This document shows, in pieces, positions 1-6,290 of a stretch of 6,340 nucleotides of DNA. The notes under the pieces are model-generated. The model ran no database searches, was not told where the DNA came from, and saw nothing but the letters and a program-made list of their open reading frames with translations. The stretch comes from Actinomycetota bacterium (GTDB lineage: Bacteria; Actinomycetota; Acidimicrobiia; Acidimicrobiales; Ilumatobacteraceae): contig WLFB01000083.1 in the NCBI GenBank assembly GCA_009703975.1, positions 1-6,340 on the forward strand. The letters run 5' to 3'. Positions within the stretch are counted from its first letter, which is position 1. Each line of letters begins with the position of its first letter. The position numbers and the translations under genes are program-made.

Positions 1-1077
1 GGTATGAAGCGTGACATGAATTCGAACTGTGTCGTTATGCATGTACTTGCTGAGTGCGTCAAGCCCTGAAGCATCAACAAACGTTGGGTAAACCTCCTGT
101 GTGCCAAAGCGAATTACAACTTGCGATTCGTCAATGTCACTCTCGTCGCTGCACTTGCCAACCGCCATTGCTACTCGACCCCAATTCGGGTCGGCACCAT
201 GCACTGCTGTCTTGACCAGTGGTGAATTAACTATTGATTTAGCGACAAGTTTTGCCTGACGCTCATCGCGCGCACTATCAACACATACTTCGATCAATTT
301 CTCGGCACCCTCACCGTCACGAGCAACTTGTTTAGTCAATGACAGAGCAACTTGATGCAGCGCCTCTTCAAAACTCGCGAGTTCTACTGCATCGGCGGCA
401 CCGCTAGCCAAAATTATCGCCGTATCGCTCGTCGAAGTATCTGTATCTATTGAAACGCAATTAAAAGTTTTGTCGATCACGCGGCGAAAAATTCTGTCAA
501 GATCAGATTTTGAAATCAACGCATCGGTAAACAACATGGTGATCAACGTCGCCATATTTGGTTCGATCATCCCGACGCCTTTGGCAACACCCACGACTCG
601 TGCTGTAGATCCTGCGATTACAGCTTCAGCAGTTTTGTGTACCGTATCGGTAGTCATAATTCCGCGCGCAACTTCATCGGTAGAAGTTTCTTCAAAAACT
701 TGCGGTATCGCCGCCAAACCAGTCCGAACATTGTTCATCGGATATTGACGACCGATCACGCCAGTCGAAGCGATCAAAACATCTTTCGCCTCACAACCAA
801 TTTTCTGCGCAACAGCATTAACAACTTCGCGGGCGTTACTCATTCCTTCGGCGCCAGTTGCGACATTCGCATTTTTAGAAATCACAACTACTGCTCGCGC
901 CGACAAATCGGCGATGTTCTCGCGACTCAAAATAACGCTGGGCCCAGCAAATCGACTCTGTGTGAAAACTCCAGTTGCGGCGCAAGTTTTCTCGGCAACA
1001 ACAAGTGTGAAATCGTTACTCGCGTCTTTTATGCCGATATTGGCAACATATGCACTGAAGCCTCTAGGTAAGTTCAC
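1..1077 (-). CDS. argJ: Bifunctional ornithine acetyltransferase / N-acetylglutamate synthase ArgJ (3' end outside window)
   Basis: ArgJ moves the acetyl group from N-acetylornithine to glutamate, releasing ornithine and regenerating N-acetylglutamate in cytosolic arginine biosynthesis; many homologues can also use acetyl-CoA. Reading the minus strand by hand gives 359 open codons with no stop to the window edge. The ArgJ hallmarks appear in order: NANVATGAEGM near residue 75; ASTGVIG with the likely oxyanion pair Thr105-Gly106; MTTDT; the self-cleavage motif EPNMATL, in which Thr177 would become the N-terminal nucleophile of the beta chain; RDGEGAEK with Glu256; and HGADPNWGR in the C-terminal half. 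The family is about 385-405 aa, so roughly 25 residues are missing on the left. The GTG at 1077 is the first possible start after an in-frame TAG (1087-1089, the stop of the preceding gene). A GAGG lies only 2 nt upstream, an unusually tight ribosome site. The gene follows an SRPBCC gene by 9 bp. argC, its usual upstream partner in actinobacteria, is absent there. Confidence 0.96.
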   Translation of the reverse strand, partial: MNLPRGFSAYVANIGIKDASNDFTLVVAEKTCAATGVFTQSRFAGPSVILSRENIADLSARAVVVISKNANVATGAEGMSNAREVVNAVAQKIGCEAKDVLIASTGVIGRQYPMNNVRTGLAAIPQVFEETSTDEVARGIMTTDTVHKTAEAVIAGSTARVVGVAKGVGMIEPNMATLITMLFTDALISKSDLDRIFRRVIDKTFNCVSIDTDTSTSDTAIILASGAADAVELASFEEALHQVALSLTKQVARDGEGAEKLIEVCVDSARDERQAKLVAKSIVNSPLVKTAVHGADPNWGRVAMAVGKCSDESDIDESQVVIRFGTQEVYPTFVDASGLDALSKYMHNDTVRIHVTLHT

Positions 1078-1086
1078 GACCTCAGT

Positions 1087-1557
1087 CTATTTTTTATCAG
1101 CGAAGTATTTAGCCAAATTATCGAGCGTTTTGCGAATTGCGAGCTCGTTTTTGCGACCATAGCCGGCCAGCTGAAGCATCAAGGGTGACTTCGAGGTGCC
1201 GTATGAAAACTGTTCAGTCACCATCGTGCCGCCTTGCGTCGATTCAAGGATGTAGCGCCAAATGTGGCCACCAATGTGTCGCCAGCCGATCTGCTTGCCT
1301 TCAACAAACTCAACAACAGTGTTTGTAATTCTGTATGGCGCTCCTTTTTTCATGCTCATTCCAAAAGTTGCGTTCAACGAGAGTCGCTGCGGCGCTGAAG
1401 ACTTTGGTGCGATCACAGAACCCGAACCATCGATCACAGCGTGCATTGCTGGGTTTGCGAGAAGTTCAAAAATTTGTTCGGGGCTGGCCGAGACCAACTT
1501 GCTTACATAAACAATCTTGTTTTTCTTGTCGTGTGCGCTAGTGGTTGGCGTTTTCAT
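1087..1557 (-). CDS. SRPBCC (START/Bet v1-like) family protein
   Basis: This is a predicted 156-aa cytosolic protein of the SRPBCC fold (polyketide cyclase/dehydrase-like, START-like), a helix-grip fold that encloses a hydrophobic ligand pocket. The N-terminal strand (KIVYVSKLV) is followed by ASPEQIFELLANP, a typical 'alpha1 after beta1' segment of the family. Next come VIDGSGSV, FGMSMKKGAPY, the strand NTVVEFVEGKQIGW, then GGHIWRYILE and TMVTEQFSYGTS. The protein ends in a long amphipathic helix (about residues 127-156), as expected for the lid of the pocket. The frame stays open upstream to an ATG at 1815, but those 86 extra residues lie inside the preceding oxidoreductase gene and look like out-of-frame translation. 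The ATG at 1557, 10 bp after that gene's TAG, is preferred. AAAGG lies almost directly in front of it, so coupling to upstream translation is likely. The ligand is unknown. It could be a binding protein or an unrecognised cyclase or hydrolase. Confidence 0.87.
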   Translation of the reverse strand: MKTPTTSAHDKKNKIVYVSKLVSASPEQIFELLANPAMHAVIDGSGSVIAPKSSAPQRLSLNATFGMSMKKGAPYRITNTVVEFVEGKQIGWRHIGGHIWRYILESTQGGTMVTEQFSYGTSKSPLMLQLAGYGRKNELAIRKTLDNLAKYFADKK

Positions 1558-1567
1558 GCCTTTGATG

Positions 1568-2806
1568 CTAAGCGAGTAAGGCGGCAACTGCTTCGCCGCA
1601 GCGTCGACCAGAGTAAAGCGCACCTTGAATTGACCCAGTGTCGCGATGGTCACCACAAACGAATAATCCATCCCCAAGTGCAACTTTCTGTTTCGGATTA
1701 AACGGTGGCAGTTGCGCAGGTCCGGCGTGAGCAATTCGATAAGTCTTGATGTGTCGCCACGCATCAACTTGTGGCCCCCACCAAGTACGAAGTTGATCAC
1801 GCGACATCTCTTCAAGATCTCCGTTGATTACTCCTGGAAGTGCGGCAACAATCAAATGTTGACCTGGTGGCGCATAGCTCGGCGCAATATTGCTAAGCAC
1901 TGCAGCGTTCAGAACTGGGCCGCGACCAGTGCCATCAAGCACAACGAATTTTTCGTGTGTTGGTGCTTCGTCTGCGGCAAAGTAAACACAACCAGCAACT
2001 CGTGATGCAATCTCGGCAGTCTTTAGTAATTCACTCGAACTCGGCTGGTCAGTAGCCACAATAATTGCTTTTGCTCGCACCTGAGAATCTTCAGTCGAGA
2101 CGACTCCACGCTCAACGCTAATCACGCGTGTGTTCAGAAAGATATTTTCAGATCCGAGATGATTTGCCATTTGCTCAGGCAATGCGCTCATGCCATTTGT
2201 TGGTAATGCACTTTGACCTTCACTTAATGACTTAAAAATAATCTCAAACATGCGCCGTGATGTTCGCAAATCAGGGTCAAGTTGGATTCCACCAAATAAC
2301 GGACGAAAAAATCGATCAATCATTTTTGATGAGAATCCCAATCCGCGTAATGCGACAACCGTTGAGATATCGGCGCTATTTAAAATTTTTGTCGCATCAG
2401 AGTGCATGACTCGCCAACGCAACGCCGCGATTCGCAACTTGTCTGTGAGTGAGCCGATTGGTGCGAGAACTGTTGCGACTGCACGCCGCGGTTCGCGAAA
2501 CGGGTCTGTGACGACTGATGCTCTACCGTTTCGTATTACCAGAGCACCGGAACTAAACATCTTTAAATCAAGTGCCGCCATGTCGATTTGCGTTTCAAGT
2601 TCGGGATACGCAGTCAACAAAACTTGAAATCCGCGATCTAGTAAAAAACCGTCAACTTTGTCGGTGCGAACTCGACCACCAACTCCATCTTGGGCTTCGA
2701 TCACGATTACAGATCTACCGCGACTTTTTATTTGTCTCGCAGCAGCCAAACCTGCCAGTCCAGCGCCGATCACAACGGCGTCAACGCTGCCGGGCAACTG
2801 GTTCAT
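1568..2806 (-). CDS. FAD-dependent oxidoreductase, amine oxidase / phytoene desaturase-like
   Basis: This 412-aa flavoenzyme belongs to the amine-oxidase-fold superfamily, which includes phytoene desaturases, protoporphyrinogen oxidases and monoamine oxidases. An N-terminal Rossmann motif, GAGLAGL (Gly14, Gly16, Gly19), is followed by the ADP-ribose-binding Glu37 and the family's GGRVRT (43-48). LDRGFQVLLTAYPE follows, a segment I associate with bacterial and plastid-type 'NAD(P)/FAD-dependent oxidoreductase' proteins related to phytoene dehydrogenases. The C-terminal FAD-contact motif, GLFVCGDHRDTGSIQGA (from about residue 381), is intact, as is the terminal helix (SGRRCGEAVAALL). No signal peptide or membrane anchor is seen. 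The ATG at 2806 overlaps the TGA of the upstream epimerase-like gene (ATGA), so the two are translationally coupled. Neither substrate nor electron acceptor can be read from the sequence. A carotenoid or other isoprenoid, a porphyrin-like molecule or an amine are all possible. The context with SDR and SRPBCC proteins favours a hydrophobic substrate (inference). Confidence 0.9.
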   Translation of the reverse strand: MNQLPGSVDAVVIGAGLAGLAAARQIKSRGRSVIVIEAQDGVGGRVRTDKVDGFLLDRGFQVLLTAYPELETQIDMAALDLKMFSSGALVIRNGRASVVTDPFREPRRAVATVLAPIGSLTDKLRIAALRWRVMHSDATKILNSADISTVVALRGLGFSSKMIDRFFRPLFGGIQLDPDLRTSRRMFEIIFKSLSEGQSALPTNGMSALPEQMANHLGSENIFLNTRVISVERGVVSTEDSQVRAKAIIVATDQPSSSELLKTAEIASRVAGCVYFAADEAPTHEKFVVLDGTGRGPVLNAAVLSNIAPSYAPPGQHLIVAALPGVINGDLEEMSRDQLRTWWGPQVDAWRHIKTYRIAHAGPAQLPPFNPKQKVALGDGLFVCGDHRDTGSIQGALYSGRRCGEAVAALLA

Positions 2807-3696
2807 TTGTTGAGTAAAGCTCGCAGTGCAACCTCAATTGTCGAATGTTTGAACACAAAGCCAGATTTCAGCAACTCGGCTGGCATCACCCGTTGGCCCG
2901 TGAACAATAAAGCATCTGCAAGTTCAGCACCCAACAAAAGTTGTGGACCGAATTTTGGTATCGGTAAAATTGCAAGTCGTTTGATAGTGCGAGCCAACGT
3001 TGTTGTGAAGTCGGCATTTGTCACTGGGTTCGGTGCGGTCAGGTTTACTGCACCCGAGACTTTCGCAGTGAGTAAATGTTCAATCGCGGCAAGTTCGTCA
3101 TCAAGCGAGATCCAACTCTGCCACGCTCGTCCGTCACCAAATTTTCCGCCAAGACCGAGTTTGAATAATGGAAGTTGTTTCTTGAGCGCACCACCAAGCG
3201 GTGTCAGCACGATTCCAGTTCGCAAATAAACTGTTCGAACCCCTGCATCTACCGCAGGTTTTGCGGCGGCTTCCCATTGCTTGCAAATATCTGCCAAGAA
3301 ACTCGACCCGTTGCTCGACTGTTCGGTTAATTCTTCATCGCCACGGGGGCCATAGATTCCGATTGCAGAACCAGACAAAAACACGCTTGGTTTTTTCGCG
3401 CAGTTGGCAATTGTTGAAGCCAGTAGAGCAGTGCTCTTGGTTCGACTCTCAACAAGCTCTTGTTTGTATTTTGTGGTCCATCGACGATCGCCAATGCCAG
3501 CACCCGACAGATGAATCACAGCGTCAGCACCGTCAATGACAGATGCATCGATTTGTCCGGTCGCCGGGTTCCATCGACTTTCGTTTGCATTAGGTGTTCG
3601 ACGAACTAGTTGAACTACCTCGTGTCCTGCAAGACTAAGTTTTTTGACTAAAGGTTTTCCGATTAATCCACTTGCGCCAGAAATAATGATTTTCAT
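2803..3696 (-). CDS. TIGR01777-family (SDR39U1/YfcH-like) NAD(P)-dependent epimerase-like protein
   Basis: This 297-aa protein belongs to the extended short-chain dehydrogenase family TIGR01777 (E. coli YfcH, human SDR39U1), whose physiological substrate is not established. It begins at once with the dinucleotide-binding motif SGASGLIG (Gly7, Gly10, Gly13). GADAVIHLSGAGIGDRRWT (about 56-74) is characteristic of the family. The catalytic-region strand FLSGSAIGIYG places Tyr115 where members have the tyrosine of SASAVGYYG. The C-terminal part (about 245-297, IPKFGPQLLLG...VMPAELLKSGF.F) matches the DUF1731 tail that defines the subfamily. Length is normal (about 295-305 aa) and nothing looks damaged. 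The ATG at 3696 lies 16 bp after the permease stop, with only a weak CGGA ribosome site, so transcription and probably translation depend on the gene upstream. Its stop overlaps the FAD oxidoreductase start by four bases. Confidence 0.92.
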   Translation of the reverse strand: MKIIISGASGLIGKPLVKKLSLAGHEVVQLVRRTPNANESRWNPATGQIDASVIDGADAVIHLSGAGIGDRRWTTKYKQELVESRTKSTALLASTIANCAKKPSVFLSGSAIGIYGPRGDEELTEQSSNGSSFLADICKQWEAAAKPAVDAGVRTVYLRTGIVLTPLGGALKKQLPLFKLGLGGKFGDGRAWQSWISLDDELAAIEHLLTAKVSGAVNLTAPNPVTNADFTTTLARTIKRLAILPIPKFGPQLLLGAELADALLFTGQRVMPAELLKSGFVFKHSTIEVALRALLNK

Positions 3697-3712
3697 ATAT
3701 CCGCAATGCTAG

Positions 3713-5572
3713 TTACTTAATGACAATAGGCACCGAGGTCACGACAGTATTTGGACGATACAACAGTCGGGCTTTTATTGAAAGCGCGGATTGATTATGT
3801 AACCACTGTGACCTAAGTGACGTTACGAATTCTGGAATAATCACGGTGATGATGTCGTCACTGGCCTCGTCATCAAGTTGGTTAATTCGAGTCATTACTG
3901 AATCAGTGATATCTCTAAACTCGTCGTTTATCATTTCTAGATCTACTGTCAAGTTGTGCTTTGCCCAGTCAGCATCTAATTTCGCACGTGCTTCGGGAGA
4001 TTCAACAACCGATAATGCAAGCAACCTATCTGGTCGCAGACTTTCGGCGTACTTAACCGCCTGCAAAACACCTTTATTTACTGAGCCAACGAGCACTACA
4101 ACTAAGTGTGTGTGCCTTGGCGCTACGTAACCTTCTTCAACCTTTAGGAAAGACCTGACGCGTTCATAATGGCGCTTGATGATTTGAAATCCGAGCATCA
4201 TTATTGGAATTAGAATTGCGGGAATCCAGGCACCATCTGTGAACTTGACGACAACGAAAATTCCCGCGACAAAAAACGTCGTTATTGAACCGACGGCATT
4301 TATTCCAATATGGAGTTTCCATTTGTCTTCACGATGCTTGTGGTGATGAACGCACATACCGGCTTGGCTCAAAGTGAAGCCGGTGAAAACTCCAACCGCG
4401 TATAAAGGTATTAGCGCACTAATCTTCCCGCCGAACGCAATAATCAATGCGATTGAAGCGACACTCAAGAAAATCACGCCATTTGAAAAAACAAGACGGT
4501 CACCGCGATTCGTAAATTGGCGAGGGAGGTAGTTGTCCTTTGCGATTATTGAACAGAGCCGCGGAAAATCTGCATATGAAGTATTCGCCGCCAAGATCAG
4601 AATTGCGAATGTCGCGAACTGTGTAGTAAAGAAGAAAATATTTCGTCCGCCATAAACCTGCTCTGCGAGTTGAGCTAGAACAGTGTTTGGAATAAGGCCT
4701 TCATGATCCTTAACTGGTTGTAAATGTTGTGCCAAAATACTCAAGCCAAAAAAACATGAGCCGAGAATTACTGCCATCCAAATTAAAGTTGTGCTGGCAT
4801 TACGCGATTCTGGTTTTTTGAATGCTGGTACACCATTAGAAACCGCTTCAACACCAGTTAAGGCAACTGCGCCGGACGAAAACGCTTTCAAAAAATAAAA
4901 TGCCGTTATAGAACCTTGCATTTCTAGAAGATGTTTTGCTTCACCGGTATGTTCGATTGGGGGTAAATGCTGTACGAATACTCTGTAGAGACCAACAACT
5001 ATTAGCGCAACGAGACTAATCACATAAAGATATGTAGGCGGCGCAAATAGTGAACCAGATTCTTTTAGTCCGCGCAAGTTTGCGACCATCATCAAGAGAA
5101 TGAATCCAATGCACATCTGAACTCGGTAAGGGGATAGTCCATTGAATGCAGAAATAATTGCCGCAACTCCGCCTGCGACCGAAACGCAAACTGTGAGCAC
5201 ATAATCGATTAATAACGAAGCTCCAGCAACCATGCTTGGGTAGGCCCCTAAATTTTCTTTGGAGACAATGTAAGAGCCGCCGCCACTTGGATACGCGTAA
5301 ATAGTTTGGCGATAACTAATCACGACGATTGTCAGAAGCGCTACGACTAGCAAAGAAATCGGAACAAGCATTGAATAAGCACTCATGCCAACCGCACCAA
5401 GCGAGAGGAATACGATGAGAATTTCTTCTGTTGCGTATGCGGTGCTCGAGATCGCATCACTAGCAAAAACTGGCAATGCAATTTTTTTCGAAAGTCGCTG
5501 ATGTTGGTCTTCAGAACTTGCGATCGGTTTGCCGACAATGAAACGCTTAAGTGCAGAAGGTGAAGGGACCAT
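3713..5572 (-). CDS. KimA-like APC-superfamily potassium importer (often annotated as amino-acid permease)
   Basis: This predicted 619-aa inner-membrane transporter has an APC/LeuT-like core (about residues 32-465, some twelve hydrophobic segments) and a soluble C-terminal domain (about 485-619) resembling a universal-stress-type fold. It resembles B. subtilis KimA (607 aa), a K+/H+ symporter inhibited by c-di-AMP, as I recall that sequence. Shared stretches include KRF.(I/V)GKP at the N-terminus, SDA.SS.AY.TE in the first helix, SYRQ.IYAYP.GGG.YIVSKENLG (86-109), LKAFSSG..ALTGVEA.SN (228-246), IPLYAVGVF (388-396) and LHNQSA (591-596). Asp39, Tyr46 and Tyr391 correspond to residues I recall as lining the KimA potassium sites (Asp36, Tyr43, Tyr377). 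The ATG at 5572 is chosen because it aligns with the KimA N-terminus; AAGGA lies 12 nt upstream. The frame stays open to 5788, but that would run into the divergent trkA. An amino-acid or other cation substrate remains possible. Confidence 0.85.
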   Translation of the reverse strand: MVPSPSALKRFIVGKPIASSEDQHQRLSKKIALPVFASDAISSTAYATEEILIVFLSLGAVGMSAYSMLVPISLLVVALLTIVVISYRQTIYAYPSGGGSYIVSKENLGAYPSMVAGASLLIDYVLTVCVSVAGGVAAIISAFNGLSPYRVQMCIGFILLMMVANLRGLKESGSLFAPPTYLYVISLVALIVVGLYRVFVQHLPPIEHTGEAKHLLEMQGSITAFYFLKAFSSGAVALTGVEAVSNGVPAFKKPESRNASTTLIWMAVILGSCFFGLSILAQHLQPVKDHEGLIPNTVLAQLAEQVYGGRNIFFFTTQFATFAILILAANTSYADFPRLCSIIAKDNYLPRQFTNRGDRLVFSNGVIFLSVASIALIIAFGGKISALIPLYAVGVFTGFTLSQAGMCVHHHKHREDKWKLHIGINAVGSITTFFVAGIFVVVKFTDGAWIPAILIPIMMLGFQIIKRHYERVRSFLKVEEGYVAPRHTHLVVVLVGSVNKGVLQAVKYAESLRPDRLLALSVVESPEARAKLDADWAKHNLTVDLEMINDEFRDITDSVMTRINQLDDEASDDIITVIIPEFVTSLRSQWLHNQSALSIKARLLYRPNTVVTSVPIVIK

Positions 5573-5636
5573 TTCGGTTGTACATCCTTGCACATTCACG
5601 TGAATTTCGCACGTTTTAGGGCTTAGGCTTTGAAAC
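5573..5636. promoter_or_regulatory. 64-bp divergent intergenic region between the kimA-like gene and trkA
   Basis: This is the longest non-coding stretch in the window, and both divergent transcripts must start in it or inside the flanking coding ends. It holds a ribosome site for each gene. For the permease this is AAGGA on the minus strand at 5585-5589, 12 nt from its ATG. For trkA there are two adjacent TTAGG copies (5616-5620 and 5623-5627), the second 9 nt from the ATG. A perfect palindrome sits near the middle. A TTGCAC hexamer at 5588-5593 could be a plus-strand -35 element, but no convincing -10 follows at the right distance, so I do not call a promoter position. There is not enough room for a c-di-AMP (ydaO-type) riboswitch. 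Confidence 0.6.
5594..5605. promoter_or_regulatory. Perfect 12-bp palindrome ATTCACGTGAAT, candidate operator
   Basis: The sequence ATTCACGTGAAT is identical to its reverse complement over twelve bases, with a CACGTG core. It lies in the 64-bp spacer shared by the two divergent potassium-type genes, 21 bp upstream of the permease start codon and 31 bp upstream of the trkA start codon. That is where a dimeric repressor or activator could act on both directions. It is too short to be a transcription terminator and has no adjacent U-run. A chance occurrence cannot be excluded, and no regulator is encoded in the window. Confidence 0.4.
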
Positions 5637-6290
5637 ATGCATGTCGTAATTGTGGGTTGTGGTCGCGTCGGTTCGACTCTCGCAATTGAACTAATTGCAT
5701 CGGGGCACACTGTTGCCGTAATTGATAGAAAACCAGACGCTTTTAAACGTCTAGGTGAAAACTTTTCAGGCCTCACGATTGCAGGCATCGGCTTTGATCG
5801 TGACGTTCTGCAAGAAGCCGGGATCGATCGCGCTCAAGCAGTGGCAGCAGTTACTAACGGCGACAATTCAAATATTTTGATAGCGCGTGTTGCGCGCGAA
5901 AAATTTGGCATTAATAAGGTTGTTGCAAGAATTTACGACCCTAAGCGGGCTGAGATTTATGAGCGCCTTGGTGTCGCCACGGTTGCGACAGTCAAGTGGA
6001 CATCAGAACGCATCTTGCGCCGAATTTTGCCAGACGTTTCTACTATTGAGTGGACAGACCCAAGTTCGAATGTGGTTTTGGTTGAGCGTGAATTGCCAGA
6101 CAGTCTTGTCGGTAAAAAAATTGCCGACATCGAATTATCCGGCGCGCGAATTTCTGCTCTGCGCAGACTTGGCTCTGCAATTGTCCCAGATGACAACACA
6201 ATTATTCAACAAGGCGATGTTGGATATTTCATTGTTGAAATCAGTTCAGTGAATCAATTAGACAGTCTTTTAAAGCAGGGCACCTCGTGA
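5637..6290 (+). CDS. trkA: TrkA-type potassium-uptake regulatory protein, first of a tandem pair (CeoB-like)
   Basis: This 217-aa cytosolic RCK protein would bind NAD(H) and gate a potassium transporter. The N-terminal TrkA_N/RCK domain (about 1-125) has the Rossmann motif GCGRVG (Gly7, Gly9, Gly12) and Asp30 at the end of the second strand, the usual choice for NAD rather than NADP. VTNGDNSNILIARVAREKFG and VVARIYDPKRAEIYERLG follow, both standard for the family. The C-terminal TrkA_C domain (about 135-217) contains LVGKKIADIELSGARISALRR and the final QQGDVGYFIVE strand. The length suits a single-RCK subunit (mycobacterial CeoB is similar), about half of the two-RCK E. coli TrkA. The ATG at 5637 is the only sensible start, since an in-frame TGA lies two codons upstream (5631-5633). 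The stop overlaps the next gene's GTG in GTGA. The divergent neighbour is a KimA-like transporter. Confidence 0.94.
   Translation: MHVVIVGCGRVGSTLAIELIASGHTVAVIDRKPDAFKRLGENFSGLTIAGIGFDRDVLQEAGIDRAQAVAAVTNGDNSNILIARVAREKFGINKVVARIYDPKRAEIYERLGVATVATVKWTSERILRRILPDVSTIEWTDPSSNVVLVERELPDSLVGKKIADIELSGARISALRRLGSAIVPDDNTIIQQGDVGYFIVEISSVNQLDSLLKQGTS

Noticed and set aside
470..1162. Plus-strand open frames antisense to argJ.
   Set aside because: The minus strand there encodes an unbroken ArgJ with all family motifs; the plus-strand translations are low-complexity and match no family I know.
1558..1815. 86-residue N-terminal extension of the SRPBCC frame.
   Set aside because: It lies wholly inside the FAD oxidoreductase coding end, is rich in Arg, Leu and Cys as expected of an out-of-frame reading, and the SRPBCC fold begins just after the ATG at 1557.
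2250..3539. Plus-strand open frames of 112-179 aa opposite the oxidoreductase and epimerase-like genes.
   Set aside because: They are antisense shadows of well-supported genes, with no ribosome sites or recognisable domains.
3697..3712. Terminator or promoter between the permease and the epimerase-like gene.
   Set aside because: Sixteen bases are too few for either, and no hairpin with a U-run is present.
5573..5636. A c-di-AMP (ydaO-type) riboswitch in front of the KimA-like gene, as found for kimA in Bacillus.
   Set aside because: The spacer is only 64 bp, well short of that riboswitch class, and no matching conserved segments were seen.
5573..5788. N-terminal extension of the permease frame up to 5788 (or an intermediate ATG at 5638).
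   Set aside because: The extra residues lie antisense to the trkA start and have no resemblance to the KimA N-terminus, which aligns from the ATG at 5572. The shorter start leaves a sensible 64-bp divergent promoter region.
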